Assembly: GCA_963833885.1 (NCBI GenBank)
Contig: CAWHZU010000011.1
Location: forward strand, 124,001 to 188,000
Origin: JASHPR01 sp963833885
GTDB taxonomy: Bacteria > Actinomycetota > Actinomycetes > Streptosporangiales > Streptosporangiaceae
Direction of reading: 5' to 3'
Length of the DNA stretch: 64,000 nt
The notes under the pieces were generated by a model. The model saw only the letters and a list, made by a program, of their open reading frames with translations, had not been told where the DNA came from and made no database searches. A program made the translations under genes and the position numbers. Below are positions 44,698-55,071 of the stretch, in pieces (the stretch's first letter is position 1; each line of letters begins with the position of its first letter).

Positions 44698-45057
44698 TCA
44701 GCCGGTCAGGTCGTCCGGACTGTCCGGCGGGTAGAGCGGGGACTGGCCGCCCGGCGGGCGGATCTGGCCAAACCTCTGCTCGTACAGCGTCAGGTTCTGG
44801 TTGATGGTCCTGATGATGTCGAACACGGCGGTCGGCGGCACCCGGATCCTGGCCACCAGCCGGTGCGGCGCCTGGATCACGTCCTCGCCGCCGTCGGTCT
44901 TGGCCTGCCGCGGCGGTTCGCTGCTGACCAGGAAGTCGAACGTGAATTCGTGTCCGGTGTGCCAGATCGCGAGGGCATTGGCGTAACTGCCCGCCTCGAG
45001 GGCGGGATCCGCGTGGGTCTCGAACGTCATCCTGGGCTTGGCAGGCGGTTCGCTCAC
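44698..45057 (-). CDS. DUF3467-family protein
   Basis: A 119-residue protein with the family core YANALAIWHTGHEFTFDFLV, a HRLVARIRVPPTAVFDII segment and NQNLTLYEQRFG at the end. Function is unknown. The GTG start at 45057 is chosen because the conserved part begins shortly after; a longer frame upstream has no similarity. It leads the MmcQ-like gene. Confidence 0.8.
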   Translation of the reverse strand: MSEPPAKPRMTFETHADPALEAGSYANALAIWHTGHEFTFDFLVSSEPPRQAKTDGGEDVIQAPHRLVARIRVPPTAVFDIIRTINQNLTLYEQRFGQIRPPGGQSPLYPPDSPDDLTG

Positions 45058-45178
45058 CCCAGCACGGTACCGCCGAGCGGGCGCTTCCCGGCCTCGCGCG
45101 GCCCAGCAGGCCAGAGGTTTGTCGCGTGGGAAAGGACGGGCAAAAGTGATCACAGGAGACTGCTGAAGTTGTCTCCCG

Positions 45179-45223
45179 CTGTACGCACATCCTCAATCGA
45201 AGCGTGACCTTGCGCACGTACAG
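45179..45223. promoter_or_regulatory. inverted repeat in the gap before the second c-di-GMP gene
   Basis: CTGTACG (45179-45185) and CGTACAG (45217-45223) form a perfect seven-base inverted repeat, 31 bp apart. It lies in the 386-bp region between the divergent DUF3467 and GGDEF/EAL genes. No other gene is evident in that region. A GTACG/CGTAC repeat also precedes the first c-di-GMP gene. Confidence 0.35.
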
Positions 45224-45443
45224 TGAATGCATATCGCTGATTGCGAGACCGCGTCCAGTAGTCCGACAAACCCCGCAACGCCTGGCGCTACGGGAAATAT
45301 GTACTGGCGGTCACGAGCCGCAGCGCTGCTCCTCGTGATGGGACGCGTACCTGGCTGGCCGGTGGGCCGGCCAATGCAGTCGCTGTTCTGGAACGCGGCG
45401 AAAGGGAGGCTCTGGTGCGGTCGGATGGGTCCGGCGGCCCGCG

Positions 45444-48191
45444 ATGAGCATGGTCATCCTGCCGGGAGTAGCCGGGGCTCTGGTGGCGGCTGCCGCAGCG
45501 GCCGGCCTGTGGCGCGGGTCGCTTCGGCATGAGCCGCCCGTCCGGAACGCCTACCGGTGGTTCGCGGTCGCGGCGCTGCTCTGGGGCGCGGGCTTCGTGG
45601 CGCAGGAAGCCACGGCGGCCAGCGGCGGCGGAACCTCGCTGACCTTCGCTGACCTGCTCTCGCTGCTGGCCCTGCCGGCGATCGGGATCGGCCTGGCGGG
45701 CCAATCGCGGGCGGCGGGCGGCGACAGGGCCGCCCCGCGGGCACAGGCCCGCGGTGCGCTGGCGTGGCTGGCCGACGCCTGCCTGATGGCCGCCGCCCTG
45801 TTCGTCATCGCCTGGCTGGCTGTCTTCGGCTCCGAGTACCACAAGCTCGGCGAGTCGCCCGGGGTCTTCACGACCCAGGCGGTGCACCCGATCGCCGACA
45901 TCCTCGCGCTCGGCGCGCTGCTTGCACTCGCGGTGCGGGCCTGCCGCACGGGCCTCACGCCGTACCTCGCCCTATTCGTGGTAGCCGTGGGCGAGTCGCT
46001 CGCGGTCGGCGCCAGGATCGGCGGGATGCGACCGGGGGCGTGGTCTGTGGTCATCCAGCTAGCCGGGTTCTGCCTGCTGGGGGTGTCGGCCCTGGCCGGA
46101 GAGCCTCGAGAGGCGACGTCGCGGTGGCGGCCGGGCTGGCCACGGCCAGACGTCCTGCCGGGGGCAACCCTGCTGGCGGCGCTGGTCGCGGGCGTCGCCG
46201 CGGCCATGACGATCGGCTGGGCGCTGGCCGGCGAATCGTTCGCCGAGCCGGCCGTGCTCGCGAGCGGGGGAGTAGCCGCGCTCGCGCTGGTCACCAGGGT
46301 CACCGAGCTGCTGCGGCAGGAGCGTACGGCGGCCGCGATGTCGCAGGAATCCGAGCAGCGGTTCCGGGAGCTCGCGGGCCGCACCAGCGACGTCGTGCTC
46401 ATCTGTGACCGCGACGGGGTCATCAGGTTCGCGAGCCCGGGCGTCGGCGAGTACGGCTACACGCCCGCGGAGATCGAGGGCAGGTCGCTGTCCGAGCTCA
46501 TCCACCCGGAAGACCGCGCCGCCGGGGCCAGGATCGTCCGCGCCGCTGGCAGCGGGCGTGAGCCTGACAGGTTCCCCTGCCGCGTCCGATCGGCCGACGG
46601 AACCTGGCGGCACGTCGAGTCGGTCGTGTCCCGGTACCGCGAGATGGACGCACCGGACCGGCTGCTGATCACCGCACGCGATGTCAGCGACCAGATAGCG
46701 CTGCGCAGGCAGGTCACGTACCTCACCTACCACGACGGGCTCACCGGGCTGCCGAACCGGGCATACGTGGAAGACCGGGCAAAGGATGCGATCGACCGCG
46801 CCGCGGCGGCCGACCCGGACCGGGCGCCCGCGCAGGCCGGAGCGATCTTCCTGGACCTGGACGGCTTCACCGGGGTCAACGACTCGGTCGGGCACGGCGC
46901 GGGCGACCTGCTGCTCGCCCAGGCAGCCCGCCGCCTGCGTGCTGCGGTCCCGCCCGAGGACACCGTGGCCCGGTGGGGCAGCGACGAGTTCGCCGTGCTC
47001 GTTGAGAGCGCCACGAGCGCTCCAGAGATCGTCGACATCGCCGAGAGCCTCGGCCGGGCCATCGCCGCCGAGCCGTTCCATGTCGCGGACCGTGAAGTTT
47101 CGCTGACCGCGAGCATCGGTGTGGCGCTCACCGGCGGCGGTGCCTCCGGGCACCTGCTGCGCAACGCCGACGTGGCCATGTCCCGGGCCAAAGAATCCGG
47201 TGGCGGCCGGGTGGAGGTCTTCGCCGCGCACATGCACGCGGACGTGATGCGCAGGCTCGAGATGGCCAGCGAGCTGCGTGCCGCGATAACAGCGGGCAAG
47301 CTTGGTCTCGAGTACCAGCCTGTGGTGGAATTCGCGACATCCCGGGTGGTGGGGGTCGAGGCGCTGGTGCGCTGGTCGCGTGGGGGCCATCCGGTGCCGC
47401 CCGCCGACTTCCTCGGCGTGGCCGAGGATTCCGGGCTCATAGTCCAGATCGGCGAGCAGGTGCTGCGCGAAGCCTGCGCCCAGGCGGCGGCCTGGCGAAG
47501 CTCCGGCTGGAACATCGGCGTCTCGGTGAACTTCTCGCTGCGGCAGGTCACCGAGGCCGGATTCACCGCCTCCGTGCTTTCGGTGCTGGACGAGACGGGG
47601 CTGCCGCCCGGTGCGCTGACCCTTGAAGTTACCGAGCGGGTACTGATCGATGGCGGCGGGCCGATGGCCGACGGGCTGGACGAGCTTCGCCGTCACGGCG
47701 TGCGGCTGGCCATCGACGACTTCGGCACGGGGTATGCCTCTTTGGTCTACCTGAGGCAGCTTGCGGTGGACATCATCAAGATCGACCCCTCGTTCGTCGC
47801 GGGACTCGGCGCCGATGGCACCCTGGCCATGCTCACCCGCGCGGTCATTCAGGTGGGACACGACCTTGGCATCGAGGTCGTCGCGGAGGGGATCGAGCGG
47901 CCCGAGCACCTTGAGCTGCTGCGGGAAATGGGCTGCGAGCTCGGCCAGGGGTTCCTGATCGCCAAGCCGATGGATGCGAGCGGGATCGAGGCCCTGGTCG
48001 GGAGCGGCTGGCCGGTTGGCGCCGCTGACTCGTTCGTCGGCCCCGACGGCGAAGTCGCGGCCGACAACCCGGCGGCCGCGCCCGCCGCCGAAGCCGAGTT
48101 CGCGCCCGATCCCGGGCCGGCCACGGAGCCCGCCCTGAACCCCGGCGAGGCACCCGCTCCGGCCGCGCCCGCAGCGGCACCGGCGAAATGA
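45444..48191 (+). CDS. membrane-anchored PAS-GGDEF-EAL protein
   Basis: A 915-residue protein. Residues 1-290 hold about eight hydrophobic segments, residues about 305-425 form a PAS domain (FRELAGRTSDVVLICDRDGV, YGYTPAEIEGRSLSELIHPED), and GGDEF then EAL domains follow. The cyclase signature is degenerate: GSDEF at 512-516, with no RxxD before it. The EAL part keeps EALVRW (from 639), VNFSLRQ, LEVTERVL, DDFGTGYASL and AEGIER. It may therefore act mainly as a phosphodiesterase, though Ser in the second position does not always abolish cyclase activity. The tail is Ala/Pro-rich. Its position between gatB and serA matches Streptomyces cdgE. Confidence 0.92.
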   Translation: MSMVILPGVAGALVAAAAAAGLWRGSLRHEPPVRNAYRWFAVAALLWGAGFVAQEATAASGGGTSLTFADLLSLLALPAIGIGLAGQSRAAGGDRAAPRAQARGALAWLADACLMAAALFVIAWLAVFGSEYHKLGESPGVFTTQAVHPIADILALGALLALAVRACRTGLTPYLALFVVAVGESLAVGARIGGMRPGAWSVVIQLAGFCLLGVSALAGEPREATSRWRPGWPRPDVLPGATLLAALVAGVAAAMTIGWALAGESFAEPAVLASGGVAALALVTRVTELLRQERTAAAMSQESEQRFRELAGRTSDVVLICDRDGVIRFASPGVGEYGYTPAEIEGRSLSELIHPEDRAAGARIVRAAGSGREPDRFPCRVRSADGTWRHVESVVSRYREMDAPDRLLITARDVSDQIALRRQVTYLTYHDGLTGLPNRAYVEDRAKDAIDRAAAADPDRAPAQAGAIFLDLDGFTGVNDSVGHGAGDLLLAQAARRLRAAVPPEDTVARWGSDEFAVLVESATSAPEIVDIAESLGRAIAAEPFHVADREVSLTASIGVALTGGGASGHLLRNADVAMSRAKESGGGRVEVFAAHMHADVMRRLEMASELRAAITAGKLGLEYQPVVEFATSRVVGVEALVRWSRGGHPVPPADFLGVAEDSGLIVQIGEQVLREACAQAAAWRSSGWNIGVSVNFSLRQVTEAGFTASVLSVLDETGLPPGALTLEVTERVLIDGGGPMADGLDELRRHGVRLAIDDFGTGYASLVYLRQLAVDIIKIDPSFVAGLGADGTLAMLTRAVIQVGHDLGIEVVAEGIERPEHLELLREMGCELGQGFLIAKPMDASGIEALVGSGWPVGAADSFVGPDGEVAADNPAAAPAAEAEFAPDPGPATEPALNPGEAPAPAAPAAAPAK

Positions 48192-48240
48192 CCGGACCTG
48201 GCGCCGGCGTGGCTGGGGCGGCGATGCGTGCTTCCGCTGG

Positions 48241-48312
48241 GTCGGCGGTGCGCGGTCCAGGTGGGTCGGCGGTGGGCGCTCCAGCTGGACCGGCGGTGCG
48301 CGGTCCGGCTGG
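48241..48312. repeat. 24-bp tandem repeat between the GGDEF/EAL gene and serA
   Basis: Three imperfect 24-bp units begin at 48241, 48265 and 48289, each around CGGCGGTG and ending CTGG or GTGG. They are part of a 236-bp region with no supported gene. The frame through them would encode an eight-residue Gly/Ala/Pro repeat, but nothing supports its translation. Confidence 0.65.
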
Positions 48313-48384
48313 GCCGTGGTCCGCCCGGCTGTTATCGCGCACGAGCGATTCGTGCCATTTTGTAGTGATTCCACGAGCGTCGCC

Positions 48385-48390
48385 TACACT
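48385..48390 (+). promoter_or_regulatory. probable -10 box of serA
   Basis: TACACT lies about 38 nt before the serA start, and TTGTAG 19 bp upstream could serve as a -35. The intervening leader has GAAGGG as a ribosome site near 48417. Confidence 0.4.
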
Positions 48391-48427
48391 GTCATGCCGA
48401 CCGCTGCCTCTGCCTTGAAGGGCTAAC

Positions 48428-50020
48428 GTGTCCACGCCGATCGTCCTCATCACCGAAGAGCTCTCCCCCGCCGGGATCGCAGTGCTGGAGTCCGGTTTCG
48501 AGATCCGTCACGCCGACGGCGCCGACCGGAAGCAACTGCTGGCGGCGCTCGCGGACGCCGACGCTGTGATCATCCGCAGCGCGACCGTCATCGACGCCGA
48601 GGCCCTCGATCACGCGCCGAAGCTCCGCGTCGTGGCCCGGGCCGGCGTTGGACTCGACAACGTCGACGTCGAGGCGGCGACCAGGGCCGGTGTGATGGTC
48701 GTCAACGCGCCGACGTCCAACATCGTGAGCGCCGCCGAGCACGCTGTCGCGCTGCTGCTCGCGTCCGCGCGGAACGTGCCCCAGGCGATGGCCTCGCTGA
48801 AGAGCGGGCAGTGGAAGCGGTCAGCCTTCACCGGCGTGGAACTGCAGGACAAGGTGGCCGGCGTTCTCGGGCTTGGCAAGATCGGCGTTCTCGTCGCCCA
48901 GCGTCTGGCGGCGTTCGGCATGACGGTGATTGCGTACGACCCGTACGTGGCCGCGGCCCGCGGGGCCCAGCTCGGCGTCCGCCTGGTCAGCCTCGACGAA
49001 CTGCTGGCGGAGGCCGACTTCATCAGCGTGCACCTGCCGAAGAACGCGGAAACCGTCGGGATCATCGCCGACCGCCAGCTGCATATGGTCAAGCCCACCG
49101 TGCGGATCATCAACGCGGCGCGCGGCGGCATCGTGGATGAGGCTGCGCTCGCCAGCGCCTTGGCCGACGGCCGGGTGGCCGGTGCCGCACTCGACGTGTA
49201 CGCCACCGAGCCATGCGTGGACAGCCCGCTGTTCGCGATGCCCAACGTTGTGGCCACGCCGCACTTGGGGGCGAGCACCCACGAGGCGCAGGAGAAGGCC
49301 GGCACCGAGGTGGCCAGGTCGGTCCGGCTCGCCCTGGCGGGCGAGTTCGTACCGGACGCCGTGAACGTCCAGGGCGGTACCGTCGACGAGTTGATCAGGC
49401 CGGGACTTCCGTTGGCCGAGAAGCTTGGCCGCATCTTCACCGCGGTGGCGGGCGGTATCGCGGCCAGGATCGAGGTGGAGGTTCGCGGCGAGGTCGCGGG
49501 CATGGACGTCAGCGTGCTGCAGCTGGCCGCGCTCAAGGGCGTGTTCAGCGACATCGTCGAGGACGCCGTCACCTACGTCAACGCGCCGCTGCTGGCCGCC
49601 GAACGCGGCGTCCAGGTCAGCCTGGCGACCGACAAGGAGAGCCCGGACTGGCGCAACGTGGTAACCCTGCGCGGCACACTGCCCGACGGCCAGGTCGTAT
49701 CGGTTGGCGGGACACTCACCGGGCGGCGTCGGGTCGAGAAGCTCATCGAGGTCAACGGGTTCGACATGGAGATCTCGCCCGCCGAGCACATGGTGTTCTT
49801 CACCTATTCCGATCGCCCCGGCATCGTCGGTGTCGTCGGCAAGATCCTTGGTGACCGGGCAATTAACATCGCCGGAATGCAGGTCTGCCGTAATGCCAGG
49901 GGCGGGCAGGCGCTGATCGTGCTCACGGTCGACTCGGCGCTGCCGGCCCCGGTGCTCGATGAGATATCCTCCTCGATCGGCGCCGGGTTCGGCCGGGCTG
50001 TGGATCTGGACGGACGGTAA
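48428..50020 (+). CDS. serA: D-3-phosphoglycerate dehydrogenase
   Basis: A 530-residue enzyme for the first step of serine synthesis, NAD-dependent oxidation of 3-phosphoglycerate. It is the long type I form. The catalytic/NAD domains contain VARAGVGLDNVDVEAATRAG, GVLGLGKIGVLVAQRLAAFG and the His of ATPHLGASTHEAQEKAG. The intervening ASB domain precedes a C-terminal ACT domain (MVFFTYSDRPGIVGVVGKIL), which usually mediates serine feedback inhibition. The start is GTG. It heads the serA-leuB-ilvE group. Confidence 0.97.
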   Translation: MSTPIVLITEELSPAGIAVLESGFEIRHADGADRKQLLAALADADAVIIRSATVIDAEALDHAPKLRVVARAGVGLDNVDVEAATRAGVMVVNAPTSNIVSAAEHAVALLLASARNVPQAMASLKSGQWKRSAFTGVELQDKVAGVLGLGKIGVLVAQRLAAFGMTVIAYDPYVAAARGAQLGVRLVSLDELLAEADFISVHLPKNAETVGIIADRQLHMVKPTVRIINAARGGIVDEAALASALADGRVAGAALDVYATEPCVDSPLFAMPNVVATPHLGASTHEAQEKAGTEVARSVRLALAGEFVPDAVNVQGGTVDELIRPGLPLAEKLGRIFTAVAGGIAARIEVEVRGEVAGMDVSVLQLAALKGVFSDIVEDAVTYVNAPLLAAERGVQVSLATDKESPDWRNVVTLRGTLPDGQVVSVGGTLTGRRRVEKLIEVNGFDMEISPAEHMVFFTYSDRPGIVGVVGKILGDRAINIAGMQVCRNARGGQALIVLTVDSALPAPVLDEISSSIGAGFGRAVDLDGR

Positions 50021-50062
50021 GTCTCCCTGGTCACCGACCTATAGATTCCGCGAGGTGGCCAG

Positions 50063-50068
50063 TAAGGT
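50063..50068 (+). promoter_or_regulatory. possible -10 box of leuB
   Basis: TAAGGT lies 6 nt before the ATG at 50075. If used, leuB is leaderless and its first codons include the repeat hairpins. Confidence 0.35.
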
Positions 50069-50074
50069 ACGCGC

Positions 50075-51205
50075 ATGGCCGCAATGCGGGGGGTTCCGGG
50101 GGGTCGTCCCCCCGGGCCAGCAGTGCGGGGGGTTCCGGGGGGTCGTCCCCCCGGGCCAGCACAGTCCATCAGGATCGCCGTGATCGGCGGTGACGGCATT
50201 GGCCCCGAGGTGGTCGCGGAAGCGATCAAGGTGCTCCAGGCTGCGGCAACCGGCGTTGCGATCGAGACCACCGGCTATGACCTGGGCGCACAGCGCTGGC
50301 TCCGCACCGGAGAGATCCTTCCCGCTTCGGCACTCGCCGAGATAGCCGGGCACGATGCGATCCTGCTCGGGGCCGTCGGCGATCCGGAGGTTCCGAGCGG
50401 GGTGCTGGAACGGGGCCTGCTGCTGCGGCTGAGGTTCGAGTTCGACCAGTACGTCAACCTGCGGCCGGTCCGGCTCTACCCCGGCGTGGCCTCGCCGCTG
50501 TCCGGCCAGCGCTCGCAACTGCTGGACATGCTGGTGGTGCGGGAGGGCACCGAGGGCCCCTACATCGAGGCCGGCGGCGTCATGCGCAGGGGCACCCGCG
50601 AGGAGGTCGCCACCCAGGAGAGCATCAACACCGCATTCGGCGTCCGCCGGGTTGCCCGGTATGCCTTGCAGCGCGCCGCCGCGCGGCCGCGCAGGAAGCT
50701 GACCCTGGTACACAAGTCAAACGTGCTCACCTACGCGGGGGACCTGTGGCGGCGCACGCTCGACGAGCTGGCGAAGGAGTTCAGCAACGTGACCGCCGAC
50801 TACTGCCACATGGACGCGGCCTCGATCTATTTCGTCACCCAGCCGGAGCGGTTCGACGTGATCGTCACCGACAACATGTTCGGCGACATCCTGACCGCGC
50901 TCGGCGCTGCGGTGGCCGGCGGCATCGGGCTGGCCGCGAGCGCCAGCATCAACCCGGAGCGGACCGCGCCGAGCATGTTCGAGCCCGTGCACGGCAGCGC
51001 GCCAGACATCGCCGGCCAGCAGAAGGCGGACCCGACTGCCGCGATCCTGTCGGCGGCGATGCTCTGCGAGCACATCGGGCTCAGCGCCGAGGCGGCGCGG
51101 ATCGAGCAGGCCGTGGCCGAGGACCTGGTTGACCGCCAGGGTGAATGGGCGGCCAGGACCACCCTGGAGATCGGCGACGACATCGCGGAGCGCGTCACCA
51201 GCTAA
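50075..51205 (+). CDS. leuB: 3-isopropylmalate dehydrogenase with repetitive N-terminal extension
   Basis: A 376-residue NAD-dependent enzyme of leucine synthesis. The core begins IRIAVIGGDGIGPEVVAEAI around residue 32 and includes LLLRLRFEFDQYVNLRP, VREGTEGPY, and the metal/NAD segment VTDNMFGDILTALGAAVAGG with HGSAPDIAG. Before it lie two copies of RGVPGGRPPGPA, encoded by a 39-bp tandem repeat. No start codon exists between the repeats and the core, so translation must begin at ATG 50075, ATG 50084 or GTG 50123, making part of the repeat protein-coding. ilvE follows. Confidence 0.95.
   Translation: MAAMRGVPGGRPPGPAVRGVPGGRPPGPAQSIRIAVIGGDGIGPEVVAEAIKVLQAAATGVAIETTGYDLGAQRWLRTGEILPASALAEIAGHDAILLGAVGDPEVPSGVLERGLLLRLRFEFDQYVNLRPVRLYPGVASPLSGQRSQLLDMLVVREGTEGPYIEAGGVMRRGTREEVATQESINTAFGVRRVARYALQRAAARPRRKLTLVHKSNVLTYAGDLWRRTLDELAKEFSNVTADYCHMDAASIYFVTQPERFDVIVTDNMFGDILTALGAAVAGGIGLAASASINPERTAPSMFEPVHGSAPDIAGQQKADPTAAILSAAMLCEHIGLSAEAARIEQAVAEDLVDRQGEWAARTTLEIGDDIAERVTS
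50085..50162. repeat. 39-bp tandem repeat with strong hairpins at the leuB start
   Basis: Two 39-bp units (from 50085 and 50124) each contain CCGGGGGG TCGT CCCCCCGG, an eight-base perfect stem with a four-base loop. They overlap the beginning of leuB and could impede initiation or elongation there. Confidence 0.9.
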
Positions 51206-51271
51206 GCTGCAAAAGTAGTAGGACGTCATAGCTTCGCCTGGCAACGCGGCCGATGTGAAAGGGAGCCCTTG

Positions 51272-52383
51272 ATGACCGCCAGCACGAACAGTGAGATCGA
51301 CTTTGCGCTCCGTCCCTCCAGCAATCCCGTTCCGGCTGGAGATCGGGAGCGGCTGCTGGCAGATCCCGGGTTCGGCCAGATCTTCACCGACAACATGGTG
51401 ACGATCCGCTGGTCGGACGACCGCGGCTGGCATGACGGCCAGCTTGAGGCGTACGGCCCGATCACACTCGAACCCGCCACCGCGGTGTTCCACTACGCGC
51501 AGGAGATTTTCGAGGGCCTGAAGGCGTATCGGCAGGCGAGCGGCCCGATCGTGGCGTTCCGCCCGCAGGCGAACGCGGCACGGTTCAACCGGTCGGCGCG
51601 CCGGATGGCCATGCCGGAACTGCCGGAGGCGGCGTTCGTCCGCGCGATCGACCTGCTCGTGGCGCAGGACCGGGACTGGGTTCCGACGCAGGAGGGGCAC
51701 AGCCTCTACCTGAGGCCGTTCATGATCGCCACCAACCGCGGGCTCGGCGTCAACAGGCCCTCGGCCACATACCTGTTCACGGTGATCGCCTCACCGGCCG
51801 GGTCGTACTTCTCCGGGGGGGTGCGCCCGGTTTCGGTGTGGCTGGCTCGCGAGTACACCCGGGCGGCGCCGGGCGGCATCGGGGAGGCCAAGACCGGGGG
51901 GAACTACGCGGCGGCGTTCGCCGGGCAGATGGAGGCTCTCGACAACGACTGCGACCAGGTTGTCTGGCTGGACGCCGTTGAGCACCGCTGGGTCGAGGAG
52001 ATGGGCGGGATGAACCTGTTCTTCGTCTACGGCTCGGGAACCGATGCGCGGATCATGACCCCCGCGCTGACCGGGACGCTGCTGCCGGGCATCACCAGGG
52101 ACGCGCTGCTCACGCTGGCTCCGGAACTGGGCATCCCGGCGTCCGAGGGCAAGATCTCGGTTGAGGAATGGCGCGCCGGTTGCGCGTCTGGCGAGATCTC
52201 CGAGGTGTTCGCGTGCGGCACCGCGGCCGTTATCACCCCGGTCGGCACGATCAAGGGGAAGGACGGCGGCTGGACGGTCGGCGACGGCTCGCCTGGCCCA
52301 GTCACCATGCGACTGCGCGAGGAACTGCTCGGCATCCAGTACGGTCACGTCGCCGACCCGCACGGCTGGATCCACAAGGTCAT

Positions 52384-52387
<4 letters not shown>
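51272..52387 (+). CDS. ilvE: branched-chain amino acid aminotransferase
   Basis: A 371-residue fold-type IV PLP enzyme performing the last step of Leu, Ile and Val synthesis. It has YAQEIFEGLKAYR, the cofactor lysine in GEAKTGGNYAAAF (Lys207), and GGMNLFFVYG with EVFACGTAAVITPVG. The ATG at 51272 is preceded by AAAGGGAG. Its stop overlaps the stop of the convergent thrC gene by 4 bp. It lies directly after leuB, 66 nt away. Confidence 0.96.
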
Positions 52388-53703
<1,316 letters not shown>

Positions 53704-53743
53704 CGGATCCTCCATCGCCCCCACCACTGCCGCCAGCGGCAGT

Positions 53744-55045
53744 GTGCCGGGCATCCTGCGGCGTTCCCGCGTGGCCCTTCTGGTGTATTTCGGAATGTTT
53801 GGCCTGGCCGACGGCGTGTGGCTGGCCAGGCTCCCCGCGGTGAAAGAGCATCTGGGTCTCAGCGATGCACGGCTCGGGGTGGCCCTGCTCGCCGCGCCGG
53901 TCGGGCTCGTGGTCGTCGCGGCGTTCGCTGACCGGCTGATCGACAGGTTCGGCAGCGCGCGGCCGACCGCGGCGGGCGCAGTGGCGATCTCGTTGCTGCC
54001 CATCGCGTTTGGGCTGGCCGGCAGCATGGCCACGTTGATGGCCGTGCTGCTGGTCTACGGCATGTCCGGCGGCCTGACGGATGTCGCGATCAACTCTCAG
54101 GCGGTGCGCGTGGAGCGCGGCTACCGGCGCCCGATCATCAACTCGTTCCACGCGTGCTTCAGCTTCGGCGGGCTGCTCGGCGCCCTGCTCGGCGGGCTGT
54201 TCGCCTGGGCAGGCATCGGTGCCGCGCCGACGTTCGCGGCGGCCGGCGTGCCGATGGCCGTCGTCGCCGTGCTGGCCCGGGGCAGGCTGCTTCGCGGCCC
54301 TGAGGCCAGCGACCCGGCCGCAGTGCCCGCCACGGACCGGGATCCGGCGGGCGAGGGCGCAGGCCAGGGTGCGGCGGGCCAGGGCGCGGCAGGCCGGGAT
54401 CAGGCGGCCCGGGCTGCGCTGGGCGCGAACCAGGGCGCGGCGGGGCGGGCGGGGCGGGTGAGAGCAGCAGCCAGCCGGCACGCCGTGGCGCTGCGGATCG
54501 CCGCCCTGGGCCTGCTGGCGCTGTGCTCCCTGCTCGGCGAGGGTGCCGCGGGCAGCTGGAGCGCCGTCTACCTGCGGGACAACCTGGGCACGTCGGCAGC
54601 GTTCGCCGCGCTTGGATACGCGGCGTTCTCGGTCACCATGGCCGTCGGGCGGCTGACGGGTGACCGGCTGGCCGCCCGGTTCGGCCCCGGTCGCCTGGTC
54701 AGCGGGTGCGGCGTCGTGGCCGGACTAGGCTTGGCCGCCGCGCTGATCAGCCGCAGTCCGGCCCTGGCACTGGTCGGGTTCGCGCTGTTCGGCGCCGGGC
54801 TTTCCAGCACCTTCCCGCAGTTGCTTTCCACGGCGGGCAACATCCAGACGTCCCGTTCCGGCACTGGCATTGCCCGGGTGGCTGGCGCCGGCTACCTGGG
54901 TCTGCTCGTCGGGCCGGTGCTGATTGGGAGCTTCGCCGGCCTGCTGGGCCTGCGGCTGGCGCTCGGTATCCCGGTGATCCTCATGGGGTTCATGGCCGTC
55001 GGCGGCTGGCTCGTGGTGGGGCCGCGCCGGGCCGGCGGGGGCTGA
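53744..55045 (+). CDS. MFS transporter (YbjJ-like)
   Basis: A 433-residue membrane transporter with about 12 hydrophobic segments. The MFS loop after helix 2 is degenerate, and NSFHACFSFGGLLGALLGG in helix 5 is typical of the YbjJ/FucP-type branch. The central cytoplasmic loop (residues about 195-245) is Ala/Gly/Gln-rich with repeated GQGAAG units. The GTG start at 53744 is the most plausible. The TetR gene is convergent with it, not divergent, so a regulatory link is only possible. The substrate is unknown. Confidence 0.85.
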   Translation: MPGILRRSRVALLVYFGMFGLADGVWLARLPAVKEHLGLSDARLGVALLAAPVGLVVVAAFADRLIDRFGSARPTAAGAVAISLLPIAFGLAGSMATLMAVLLVYGMSGGLTDVAINSQAVRVERGYRRPIINSFHACFSFGGLLGALLGGLFAWAGIGAAPTFAAAGVPMAVVAVLARGRLLRGPEASDPAAVPATDRDPAGEGAGQGAAGQGAAGRDQAARAALGANQGAAGRAGRVRAAASRHAVALRIAALGLLALCSLLGEGAAGSWSAVYLRDNLGTSAAFAALGYAAFSVTMAVGRLTGDRLAARFGPGRLVSGCGVVAGLGLAAALISRSPALALVGFALFGAGLSSTFPQLLSTAGNIQTSRSGTGIARVAGAGYLGLLVGPVLIGSFAGLLGLRLALGIPVILMGFMAVGGWLVVGPRRAGGG

Positions 55046-55046
55046 C

Positions 55047-55063
55047 CGGGCCGAAAGGGCCCG
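55047..55063. terminator. bidirectional hairpin between the MFS and TetR genes
   Basis: CGGGCC / GGCCCG forms a six-base stem with loop GAAAG, directly after the MFS stop and 9 bp before the TetR stop. It suits both transcripts. Confidence 0.5.
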
Positions 55064-55071
55064 CCGGATGC

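Noticed and set aside
45227..45532. Small plus-strand open frame upstream of the second GGDEF/EAL gene
   Set aside because: It overlaps that gene in a different frame and has neither a ribosome site nor typical codon bias.
46059..48374. 771-codon minus-strand open frame opposite the GGDEF/EAL gene
   Set aside because: Antisense shadow with no recognisable domain; the plus strand carries PAS, GGDEF and EAL motifs.
48188..48418. Small open frame with Gly/Ala/Pro repeats after the second GGDEF/EAL gene
   Set aside because: It only reflects translation of the 24-bp repeat; no similarity or independent start signal.
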